From the NCBI GenBank assembly GCA_027625915.1, contig JANTQA010000070.1, forward strand, positions 13,397,001 to 13,461,000: a DNA stretch of 64,000 nt, given 5' to 3'. The notes below the pieces were generated by a model. The model searched no databases, had not been told where the DNA came from, and saw only the letters and a program-made list of their open reading frames with translations. Shown one piece after another: positions 33,451-44,895 of this stretch. The DNA is from Anaeramoeba flamelloides (lineage: Eukaryota > Metamonada > Anaeramoebidae). Within the stretch, counting starts at the first letter, position 1; every line of letters starts with the position of its first letter. The position numbers were made by a program, and so were the translations under genes.

Positions 33451-36400
33451 TCATTTTTTTTTTTTTCCCTCTATAGGATAATCAAGGCTGAATTCTTTAT
33501 TATTGTTTAATGTACCTATATTAATATTCTTATATCCCATATTAACAGTTGGGAACACTGTAATATCATTTGATTTCTTAATGTGATCGGTTGCATTTTC
33601 ATCATCCCCCGTCCCATAAAATTCAGTTTTATGCCTTTTTATGCCCTGTATTAATTCTTTTTCCAATTTTTTGATATCTGAAATATTCTCTTCATATATT
33701 AAATTAATCACATTATTCCTTTTTTTACTTTTCTCAAAAAGATTATTATAATACATTTTAATATCATTCACGTTTTCGTCAATATATTTAGGTTGATATA
33801 TTTGAATAAATACAATAGATAACGGATATTTTGAAGTTTCTAATATTGGGTTTTTATATTTGAAATTCCCTTGATTTTTTAACATATAAGAACATTCACA
33901 AAATAATACCAAAACGTGGTATTTTTGATAATTATCTTGATTTTTTATTTTATTAATAATTTTTACAAGAATCTTCCGATAATTTGTAATATAATAATTT
34001 GTATTATTGTGATAGGATTGATTAATAAATGCACCAGATATCTCTTCAAGCCCAACACATATTTCGTCATTATTTGGGTTTAAATTAAAAATTGGAGCTT
34101 TATATGAGCCAATGTTTCTATTTAATCCATATGAACAAATTTTGTTTGAAAAATTATTTTCTAAAAAAATATCAATAATTTTTGGTATTATATTATAAAA
34201 AATTTGTTTTGTGGAAAACATAATATTGTTTAAAAAGCGTGAAAAATCAACAGCTAAATATAAAGTGTCTTCTTTTTGATTTTTAACCTCCTGTGTGATT
34301 GTCGGAAACAGTTTAATATACCAATTGAGGTATGTTTTTGTTAAATTCAGATTTATGACCTTTTTAATATCTTTGAGAACATACATTTCACTGAAAATTG
34401 GTGTGTAGCCATTCTGAAACTGCTATATTAATAAATAATTTTTTTATTACATATTAATGGATAATTTATCATAAGAAATTAGAAAATTTCCATTAAATTT
34501 ATTTGAAATTTGAAGAGTGATTATTATTGAAATTCTAAACTCCCTTTGAAAAATTGTGACTCACAGGAAATAATAAATTAAAAAAATATATATCCTTTAG
34601 TATTCAAGAACAACAAACGATAATTAAATCTGATTTTTTATTCACTTTTTAAATCACTCTAAATATATAAAAGCCCGATATATTAAAAATTAAAAAAAAA
34701 TAAAACCAAAAATTAAAAAAAAGTGAGTAACAATTTTTGAAATGAACATTATTGATTGTTTATTACTGTACTTTTATTGAAAAAAAGTTGAACAACAAGA
34801 TTTTTTGTTAATAATTAAATTCATTTTAAAGGACATTACATAGTCTTTATTTTCTTATTGATTATTTGTCTTTACGAAGATCTTTTTTTTTTTCCACTTG
34901 ATCTTTTGTAAAAAAAAAGTATCGAAAAATAATTAAAAAGAAAAAGAAAAAGAGAAAACAAAAAAAAAATCAAAGAAAAAGAACAAAAGAAGAAAAAGCA
35001 AAACAAAAATTTGTAAAATTAGAAAAAATGATACTGATCCAAAAATTTGAAAATATTTTTTTGATTAAGAATATCGGGATAAAACCCTCAAAACAACTTT
35101 CATTAACATTATAAATTAAGTTAAAATTTTTGAAAAATAGCTTATTTGTGTTATTATAACCCAAAATAAAACCATTTACACCCCCGAATAAATATTGAAT
35201 ACTTTTATATCAAAACCGATAAATATCATTGTGTAATATATAAAGATCATATATAAAAGCTCTATATTTTATAATATTGGTCAAAGATAGGAAAAATTAA
35301 TTTTTTTTTTTGAATTTTTTTTGATTTTTAAAGTTTATTTTAATTTTGATCATTTGGATAATTTTTCCTCAATTAAAATTATTAATTTCTTTGAAAATAT
35401 GTTGTTATTTACCTTGTATTTTTGATAAAACATAACACAATCAATTTAATTAACACTCTAGTTTTTTTTAAGATTACATACCGAATTATTATTTATATTT
35501 AAATATTATCTTCTAAATGTTACAAACTATTTTACAAATTTTATCGGATTCCAAAAAGTTTGATAATTCAATTACCAAAATGAAAAATAAAAAAAAAAAA
35601 AACAAAATTAAAGAATTATTTTTATAAAAAAGAACTAAAATAATAATTGAAGAAATTGAATTATCATAAGATCTTTTCATAATTTTATTAATACCAAGGT
35701 TCTCATTTTCTTATTACTCAAAATAATTTAAACAATTTTGTAATTTACAATAATTATAAAGTAAAATAATTTTTTTTTTTTTTCATATTTTTTTATGAAC
35801 AAATTTCATTTCATTAAAAAGAAGAGTTATAAAGAAAAAAGATCAAGTTATATAATGTTAATATTATGAGATGAAATGTATCAGTACGAGTTACTCGACA
35901 ATAAAAAAGAAAGAGCAAAGGAAAAAATATCCAAAGTTTTAAAGCAAATCAGATCAAAAAAGAAATGACAACAATTAAATAATGATCCCCAACAAATGAG
36001 CATTCATGATCTAATATCAAATTTAACTAAATTACCCAAAAGTATCGTGGGTATTCTTATTTAAGAATATAATTGTTTGTTAGATTTTTTCTTTTTCTTT
36101 TCTTTTTTTTTACCAATTTATTATTCTAAACCTAATTTTTTTTTTTCCTTTTCTTATTTCTTTAGTTTGCTTCATTTTTATAATTAATTTTTAAATAATA
36201 ATAAAAAGAATTTAGTTACACTTATAAATAATTGTAAAATCTATTATATATATATATATTATATTTTAGGAAATTTAAGTAAAAGAATATCCAAGTGAAT
36301 CATCCACTTCATCAATAATACTAATAAAAACTTTTTTATTGACCTTTTACATTTATTTTTAAAATTTTTTTTTTTTTTTATTCTCCTAAGTACATACCCA

Positions 36401-39400
36401 TTAAAAATTCTAAAAGTAAAAGTTCTTATTCATTTTTTTTTTTTATAATAATTCTACATTTAACTTTTAAACTTTATAACTGTTGTGGAAAAAAAGTGAA
36501 ACTGGAAAAAAAGTGAAACACGGTTTTTAATTGGGAACATTACTAAAAATGAAAAGTAAAATCAATAAAAAGAAGAAACCAATTAACTTCAAATAATAAC
36601 CCATTCTATTATTTTCAATCAACCCAACAAATACAATGTAAATCTACTTGATTTATCGAAATTATTGGCGTGGTTTTGGAGATCTAAAAAATAGTCAATT
36701 TTTTGAACAAATTTTTAATAATTGATCAATCAAAGAAAAACCCATACTAAAAGATAGTATTAAAAAAACTGTTATTTTGGCGAATACTTCATTTTGTCTT
36801 TATTTATTTATTTATTCTTTTTTTCATTGATCTTACTTTGAATTTTCAGGAAGGTTCCCAATTAAAAACCATGTTTCACTTTTTTTCCACAACGGTAATA
36901 TTAGTTATGATTCAAAGAAAAAATTCTCGAAATTTTGTTTAATTTTTTCAAAACTATAAAATATTATTTTTATAAGAGTAAAAAATAATGTTATAATATA
37001 ATTAAGTATCAAGTACAAAACAGTAAATTGTTGATATTTAATATTTTTTTTTTTGATTTTCGTGGGAAATCATTTTCATATTCTATAATAAAAACATTTA
37101 ACAATTCACTTTTATGAGCAAAACCTTTACAAAAACTTTTCATCTTTATAATACACGAATGGAAAATTTAGGTACAAATTCGGAAAATTTTTTGTTTATA
37201 TTTCATTTAAAATACCACTATCTTGTTTTCAAAAAATATGATTTAAAATTAATTAATTGATATTCAAAAACCCTTTTAAAATTACTGTTTCAATTTTATT
37301 ATAATCTCAATTCGTTTGTGCTTCAACTTATCAAACACACTGTTTCAACTCAATTCATAACCATACCATGTGTTTATCCGTTTCTTTTGTTAATAAATCC
37401 TTAAATTATGTTTCCCCAAAGTAAAAAAAAGATAAGATTTATTTTATTATTTGTTTTTTTGTAAATGAACAAGACAAAAAAACTAGAAATAAGTTTAGGA
37501 GTCAAAAAGATAAATTTAAGGATTTTTGACAGAAAAAAAAAAAAAATAGCTGAATAAAATTATTGACACAGTGGGGACTACTATTTAAAAATATATTTCA
37601 TTTTGTTTTAAATTTGTGAAAAAAAAATTAAATTATATGATATAATTCTAATTCTAAATTGGCTTCCAATAAATTTGTATTACAATTTGAAAAAAGTCAT
37701 TAAAAAAAGTTTTATAAAGTGTCCAGGTTTACAATCCCTGAAATTTGAAAAAAGATCGATCAGAGAAGAACCAAATTAAAAATTCACTAAACACAGCACA
37801 AGATAATCTTCTTTCCAATTTCAGGGATTGTAAACCTTAATAAAACTGCTTCAAACTTCCAAATTTAACATTTTGTATGTCAATAAAAGATCCTTAAGTC
37901 AACAATTTTTTAAAAGAGTTCATTTCTAATAAATTCGAATTTATTTTTGTATTTAAGGCTCTTATTGTTTTTTCTAGGGTCGAAATCGATTTCCTTTTGT
38001 ATACAGGGATTAAATAGATTTATTGCAATATTGTATGGTTATTGCAACTGAAAAACCACCGGTAAATTCTTTAATGTCACTATTCTGAAATATTTTAAAA
38101 TAGCTAAAATACAATGGAATAAATATGCAATTTTTTTTTTTTGAAATTCAAAATATTGAAAAATATTTTCTGTTGAAACCACTGAATTTTGACATCAATT
38201 TAATTTGTCCATTATTTAAGAACTACGTTTACAATTTACCAAATTGCCTTAATGTACCTTGATCCAATCTCATTTTAAATTGTGATGTCGGGTTCATTCA
38301 AATATTCTCAAATTCGGGATCAAAAAATCATTTTCTAATCATTTTTGAAGGAAAAATATAAAAGAAAATTTTAGATACCTAACACCTTAGCACCTTTATT
38401 AACAAACGTGGTAATGAAAAAGAAAAATAACCACCATTTTCTTGAATCAAAAATGAAGATCATTTCAAATAGTCTCAATAAGCAACTCTAACTTTCGAAG
38501 ATCAAATTGCTGATGAGTTTTGATCATTGAATTACTTGAATGTTCCAATATGTAACCACAAATCAGAATAATCCTTTGAAAGCAATTGTGGTTTTATCTT
38601 GATTTTTTTGGTCTTTGTTCTTTTTTTTTTTATTTTTTTTTATTTTTTTCTTGGGTTGGAGTTCCCAAGTACTCTTTTAAGGATAATATTAACTCTGTTA
38701 TACATTTTGAATTGAATTCCATTATCGAACATCCGAAACACTCTGGGTATTTGTGATGTCTTTGAGTGACAATTGTTTTTATGTTTGTTTCTATTATTTC
38801 TCACAAAATACAATTGTTAGTTTGAAGATAAATTGGGTTGGGGTGTTCTTGGAAAGGTTTTGGGGTTTTTGGTATTGAAAAGATCTTGTGGAAAATAAAA
38901 ATTCATAAACAAGTCAAGATTTGGTAATTTAAAGAAAAAGTTAAGTTGATAAAAAATGAAACTATTTTCGAAAACAAGTTTTTTGGTGAATTCCATTCAA
39001 TACTCACACACCTTTTCAAGCATTTTATCAAATTCTATCTTTGCAGGAAATAACAAACCTGGAAACGAAAAACTATATTTTTTCATTTTTCTCCATTTTG
39101 TTTTATAAAAACAATTTTTAGAACCCTATCAACTTGACTCACATATCAAAAATAAATACTAGAAACTTCTCAGCAAGGCCTCAAGGCTTTTCATTTTCAC
39201 TAAAGAAGAAATTTTCTCAAAAAGTTATTTTATCAATCTTTCTTTTTCATTTTTTGATATGATAGAGAAGACAAATAAATCATAGAAATCACAGAAATCA
39301 CAGAAATCACAGAAATCACAGAAACAAGGACAGACAGAACCCCCAAAAAAAAAGATTTTTCCTTCTTATACCTGACTGAATAAAAAATTGTGAGATTTAC

Positions 39401-40053
39401 AAACTCCCACCACTCATTAAAATACTTGATATATCAAATTTCAATTGCAAATGGAGTCGTTAAGCAGAAACATAAAATTGATTGTAATATAAAGAAGAAA
39501 AAAAAGATTAAATATCAAACCTCTCGGTAGAGCTGTAGACACATAATTTTGTCCCAACTTTCTGATAGGCTATGTTGTAAAGAAAAAGTTTAAACAAAAG
39601 TACTTTCAGATATTTGAATAACATAAAATAATAAAAAAAGAAAAAAATTACTTATAACCAGGAATTTCGAATTCAAAGTTGTAACGATATTTATTGTCTC
39701 TGAGTGAAATTTCCTTAGTCCTCTTGAATTCTCTACTTTTTTCATAGAAAACAAACACAAATTGAAGGTTAATTTGTCTGGAATAGCCAACCAGTGAAGT
39801 TTTATATTCGTTTTTTAAACGAAAGCAAAACTTTGCTGATTTTTGTGGTTTGTCAATTAAATTGGTTTGTGTTTGTTTTTGGGGCTTTTGGATCCCATCG
39901 AATCTTTCTTGAGGATCGAATTTTTGGGTTGATAAAACACATAGGCCTAAATCTGTTTGGTTTGTTTTTACATTCCTATTTGAAACGAAATAAAAGATTG
40001 GTGTTGAAGTAACAAGATAAAACAAAGGTAATTTAAAAATTAAGAACGAGAAG

Positions 40054-40084
<31 letters not shown>

Positions 40085-40433
40085 AATAAGGAAAAACTTA
40101 ATTTAAAACTCCTTGGAAAATTTGTTTCTTGTCTTGAAATAATTCTTTATAAGAGAGGTTGACCTCACCTAAATAATAAGTTCTATTGAGATTTAAAAAG
40201 TCTACTTCCTTAGATATAGAATAGTAGATTACAACTTTAAGCTTTTTTATCGTTTGTTGATTGTTAGTATTCTGAATGGGATCAAAAGTTGGATCAGATA
40301 CATTCAAGGGATTTGTTCTTCCAATTTCAATCCAAGAGTTTTTAGAACTTTCAAAAAAAAGGCAAGCAAAGCAATAATTCTTGTTTAAATTCGGTAGTGT
40401 ATTGCATTTAATGAAGAAATTTTTTTCGTTCAT
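33451..40433 (-). CDS. Copine-like protein: two C2 domains plus vWA domain, split by a giant intron
   Basis: Copines are calcium-dependent, membrane-binding C2-C2-vWA proteins. Exon 1 (40433 to about 40098) encodes C2A: NEKNFFIKCNTLPNL, then WIEIGRT and YYLGEVNLSYKELF. Exon 2 (about 39975-39652, gtaatt donor) encodes C2B, with FVFVFYEKS and FEFEIPGY. A 49-base exon at 39569-39521 (LSESWDKIMCLQLYRE) fits in phase. Further small exons are possible near 39432-39378 and 39061-39013. The last exon (about 34424-33451) is the vWA domain: LYLAVDFSRFLNN, NKICSYGLN, NPNNDEICVGLEEI, YHVLVLFC, SKYPLSIVFIQIY. The MIDAS metal site, DFTGSN in ordinary copines, reads DFSRFLN and may not bind metal. The intervening 4.6-5 kb carries repeats. 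The exon set belongs to one family in the right order on one strand, which supports one gene; the middle borders are provisional. Confidence 0.75.
34550..35200 (+). repeat. Dispersed repeat family R3, copy 2, in the copine intron
   Basis: Matches 30880-31640 over most of its length, including TTTAGTATTCAAGAACAAC, GATTGTTTATTACTGTACTTTT and a Lys-rich A-run block followed by GAAAAAATGATACTGATC. It lies within 130 bases of the vWA exon and probably entered the intron as a unit. Confidence 0.6.
36480..36896. mobile_element. 417-base TIR element in the copine intron
   Basis: The left end has TGTTGTGGAAAAAAAGTGAA, an extra copy of GGAAAAAAAGTGAAAC, then GGTTTTTAATTGGGAAC. This is complemented at 36851-36896 by GTTCCCAATTAAAAACC and TTTCACTTTTTTTCCACAAC. 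The arms are about 46-60 bases. The interior is AT-rich and non-coding. Confidence 0.75.
37727..37842. repeat. 116-base inverted repeat in the copine intron
   Basis: AGGTTTACAATCCCTGAAAT at the left pairs with ATTTCAGGGATTGTAAACCT at the right with no mismatch. The unpaired centre is about 70 bases. It is a small MITE-like element or a hairpin of unknown role. Confidence 0.7.
39282..39323. repeat. 9-base tandem repeat in a copine intron
   Basis: About five copies of CACAGAAAT (first unit CATAGAAAT) in a row. It is a minisatellite seed lying between small copine exons. Confidence 0.8.
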
Positions 40434-41231
40434 AAAAAATTGTTAGACGAAAGATCTCGAAAATAAGAAAATGAAAGAGATTATAATTTTATTTCTTTGA
40501 AACAACTGCTTAAGAAAAAGCTGGATTTCAAACAAACTTGAGTTGGTGATTTGTTTGTTCAATTTTACCGTATATGAGGAATTTGAAATTGTTGATTTTG
40601 AAGAATTTATTTAGATTTCGTATGATTAATAAGGATTGTTCGATGTTCAACTATTAACGTCATCAGTAAATATAACAATTAAGTATTGTAATGTGCCCTT
40701 AAATTATCTGATTTTGAGTTTTTTATAGCCAGAATTCTACTCAAGTTCAAGCCTATTATTTTTTTTTTATATTTGCAAATACCTGAGAACGAAATCTGAT
40801 TGTAAAGCAAATTGTAATAATTTTCCAATTAAAAGTCAAAAACAAATAAAGGTACCTAAAAAATAAAAATCTCTTTTCTTGAATTCTTTGTATATCAGAA
40901 AAAAAGTAAAAGATAATTTTTTTGTTATTTATGAAACAAATAACAGTATTGTAACATTGTAATCGAACCCATGAAAATTTTTTATTTTAGAAATTATTGA
41001 AAAAAAAAAATTCAAAAAATTAATAATATATTATTAAAAAATACTCTATTATAATCCAAAACAAAACAATGAACTATTATAATACTCAAGTTACCGTGTT
41101 GTACAATAGATTATCAAAATTTTATTTTATTTTAATTTTTAGATATCTATCAGTAAGTATTGTAAGATATGAGTTACAAATCTAAAATTACTGTGGGACA
41201 ACTTTTCTAAGTAAAAGTAAAAATTACAGCT

Positions 41232-41617
41232 GTTCCAAAGCTACCGTGAAATTTTATCAATATCAAATTTTGATGTTGATATAGATTTTTAAATCAAAGA
41301 ATATAAGAATAAGAAAGTTAATATTGAAAATATTTTTTCAGAAATGAGTTGATAGGAGAAATATTCTTCTTTTGAAGGAAAAATAAAATCATTTTTTAGC
41401 GGAAATTTTATGTAGTTTCTAAATGAATTTTTGATGTTTAGAGTCATTTTGGGTTCTGAATTTTTTTTTTTGAAAATCAGAAAAAATTCTTGAATATTGG
41501 CTTATTTTAGTAATTTTTTTTTTCAATATGAACTTTATTATTCTTATATTGAACTTTTTAAAAATTTATATCAACACCAAAATTCGATATTGATAAATTT
41601 TCACAGTGGTCTTGGAT
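41232..41617. mobile_element. 386-base TIR element with arms of about 100 bases
   Basis: CCGTGAAATTTTATCAATATC and AAATTTTGATGTTGATATA on the left are complemented on the right (TATATCAACACCAAAATT, GATATTGATAAATTTTCAC, ending about 41617). Pairing continues inward through AATATAAGAATAA-like words. No open frame is present. Confidence 0.75.
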
Positions 41618-42039
41618 TGACTGTATCTATATTAATAATCACTAATACGCTTTCAAAACATACAACAAAGTAATTAAAAAAAAATAAAAAAAATGATAAA
41701 TAACTGATAAAAGATAAAACAAAAAAGAAACTCTTTTAGGGAAAAAAGAAAAGATTTTACAATAAAATGATATAATTTTTTTTTTTTTTTTTTTATTAGT
41801 TAGTTAAATATATTGGCTTAAAAATGGAAAAATTTCATGATTGAAAATGTATAAAATTAAAAATATCAAAATATTTTTAAATTTTACCATTTGAAAAAAG
41901 AAAAATATTTTCTGAAAAGTTATAAAAAAACAAATAATATATAGAAAGATCCCCAATTATAATATTTATATAAATTCACAGATTTTGTTCAAAGATATTT
42001 TATACATCCTAGATAAATATTTTTTTACATTTGTAAAGA

Positions 42040-42660
42040 AACTGATTTCAAAAACTGTAATTCACCTGAAATAATGAATTGAGAAGAAAATTATATTTTC
42101 TTTTATATTCAAGCACACTTAATTATTTAGTAGGATTAATAATTCATTTTTTAATCATTTTGAATCTATTTAAAACCCTGATATTTTTAAAAATAAAAAT
42201 AAATAAATTAGAATTTGTCAGAAGAACACAATGAATTTTTTGTATCTTGAATTTATCTATGTTAAAGTTAAAACACTTGATTTTTTATTTACCAATCTAA
42301 TTAATCTAAAAGGTAATAAAGATTCTGATATTTACTTTCTTTTTATTAAGATTTTCATAATATATATTTTTTCTTTAGATGATGATATTTCACAAAAAAA
42401 AGTATCAAAAAAAAAAAATAAATAAGAAGAAGTCAGAAATAAAAGAAAACAATAGAAAATGTAATAATAATAATAACCGAGAAAAACAATAATTTGATAA
42501 ATGGAGGAAAACTAGAATTAGTTGGAAATTAAAATAATAAAAATTTTAATTATAAAATTATATTTTATTTTGGTAATAGGATTGAATAAAACACACAAAA
42601 GTCTACCCCCAAATATTATGAAGTGGGTTTACATTTTTATAAAATAATTTATGTTATACT
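42040..42660 (+). repeat. Dispersed repeat family R3, copy 3
   Basis: Starts with the same CACCTGAAATAATGAATTGA-type word as copy 4 and continues through TATTCAAGCACAC, a Lys-rich A-run block and a final GTGGGTTTACATTTTTATAAAA segment seen also at 31463. More diverged than copies 1 and 2. Confidence 0.5.
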
Positions 42661-44895
42661 CCATTATATTCTTTCTTTCTTTCGTTTTTTTCTTATTCTT
42701 CTTCTTCTTTTATTTTAATATTCCGTTTATTGAGTTACAAAAAAATGATTTTAATGATTCAATTTATAATAAATAAAAGAGTAAAAGAGATATAATTTTC
42801 AAAAATCCTAACAGTTCAAAATAGCTGGAAATTTTAAAAACAGATACAATCTTGTATTTGGATAATTGCTTTTTTATTTTGTTTTGAGTTTTTTTATCTT
42901 CTTCCATATCTGAAATTAATTTTTTTTTTCTAAAATATGTGTTATTTTGTTTTCTCAATTCAGAATTGAGAAGTGTAAGACAAATTGGCTGGTGGATATT
43001 TTTTTAAAAAAAAATAAATTTTGGATTTTCAATTGAAAAATTTATTCCCCTTTGCTTAATTACCCAAAAAAATTAAAATATATTTTTTATGGGAGGAAAA
43101 TAAAACAAAAAATAAATAATAATTACAATAAACGGCTCAAAATCGACATTATTTTCATAGAATATCTTTTTGTATATTGGTTTTACACCCACCAATTTAA
43201 AATGGAAAAAAATAAAAAAAATTCCTTTTTTTCACAAAAATTAAAATTAATATTGGTTATTATTGATGACTTAAATATAAAAAAAATAATTATTCATTCT
43301 TAATTCAAATCAGTTTTTTATCATTCATCAGAGATTATATACTTCCTCGATCTTTTCATTACTGTGAAAAATACAATTATAAAATTGAAAAAAAAAATTA
43401 ATTGTTATCAGTAACAGAATACCAATTAAAAACCTTTCCAAAACAAATTTTAAACATGATCGATCTCTAAAAATCAAATAATAAAAAACAAGGGCATTTT
43501 TTTTTAGAACTATGTACCATAGAGTGGCACTTGGTATCTAATTTAAATGACTATTAATTATATAATTTTGAAAACAACTGTCTTTGTTTTGAATGTTTCT
43601 TTTTTTGTTGCTTTTTGAGATCCCTTGATTTTTTTTTCTCATTTTTCACCTTTCTCATATAAGTTATTATTATCTAAAGAAATATAAAAAATCATTTCCT
43701 TTTCAAATATATATGGTATAAAATAACCACAATTAGATTAAATTGAATTAACCTTATTTTATACTTTTAGAAAACAATTTCTTTTATTTAACAATAATTC
43801 ACCATTTTGGAAATACCCTTTAAGAAATAGTCTGTTTTTTTTTTTAAATTTTTTTTTTTTTTTTAATTGAGATTCTTTTAAATTTTTTTAGAGTAGTGAA
43901 AATAATATCTGATATCTAAAAAAAATCCCAGACAAGATTTTTAATTATGAATATTACAGTCAGTTCAACTTTTAAGGCACAAACTTTCAACGAAATTATA
44001 ATCGACACACTTATTAGAATAATGATGAATGAAATGATACATGCTTAAATATAACATTCAAACAATCAAAAAACAAGAAACAAGAAATAAAATTTATCAT
44101 TTTACAAATTTTCACATACCTCTATAAAACTCAATCGCTTTTTTTTCAAATAAAGTAGATCTACTCTGCTATCAAATGATTACTTGAGTATTTGATAGGC
44201 AGCCATACTTCAATGAACTTGATGTAGGTTTATTACTTGATTCATTGACAAAATTTGGTTATTTAAAAAAAGGATTTGTTTTTAAATAAAAGAAATTACA
44301 GGAAAATTTTCCTAATTTTCATAAATAAAAATCTTTTCCATGGGATTTTTTTCATATCAGGTATTTTTTTCACTACCATATTTGATTTTTTTACCATCAA
44401 GAAACTAAGGTATTTTTTTTTAGTTATTTGAATTTTATAAACCAAAAGAAGTGTAATTCCAGAATATCCTTTTTTGTCCAATTCACCATTTGGTTATGGA
44501 TCAAATCCATAAAAATTGACTATACCCTTAAATTCATAATGTTTGAGAGAAAATAAAATTGTCAACATTATTACGTTCTCTGAATTTGATTCAAGGTTTC
44601 TCTCTATGAAACTTCGATACGTCCTATGTATTCTAGTTTAAAAATTCAATTCCAGACGATTACTTTCTTCAAGAAGAGATCAAAGAAAATTAGATTGTTG
44701 AATTCACCTTTGTAACTTTTGTATGCCAGTAACCCAATGTATTACAAATTTAAAAATTACAACAATATTTTTCGAAATTCACACCAAAAGTCACTTTTCT
44801 GAATAACAAAATACACAACAATTCTCTGTAAGGAAATAAAAATCTTTGTTGTGAATAAAAGCAAATAACCAAACAAGTTTTTTCATTTTTTTATC

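Larger units (their letters stand above)
40434..44895. other. Divergent intergenic region between the copine and TMEM104-like genes
   Basis: Should hold the promoters of both divergently transcribed genes; no motif stands out. It contains a TIR element (41232-41617) and a copy of repeat R3 (42040-42660). Near 43960 the word AGTCAGTTCAACTTTTAAGG recalls 21127. Small open frames here (42231, 43052, 44296 and others) have background composition. Confidence 0.4.

Noticed and set aside
39282-39323. Regular short repeats as a possible CRISPR-like array
   Set aside because: Units are 9 bases with no spacers. It is a simple tandem repeat in a eukaryotic intron.
40962-40975. AATCGAACCC as part of a tRNA T-arm
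   Set aside because: No acceptor stem, anticodon arm or partner strand around it fits a tRNA.
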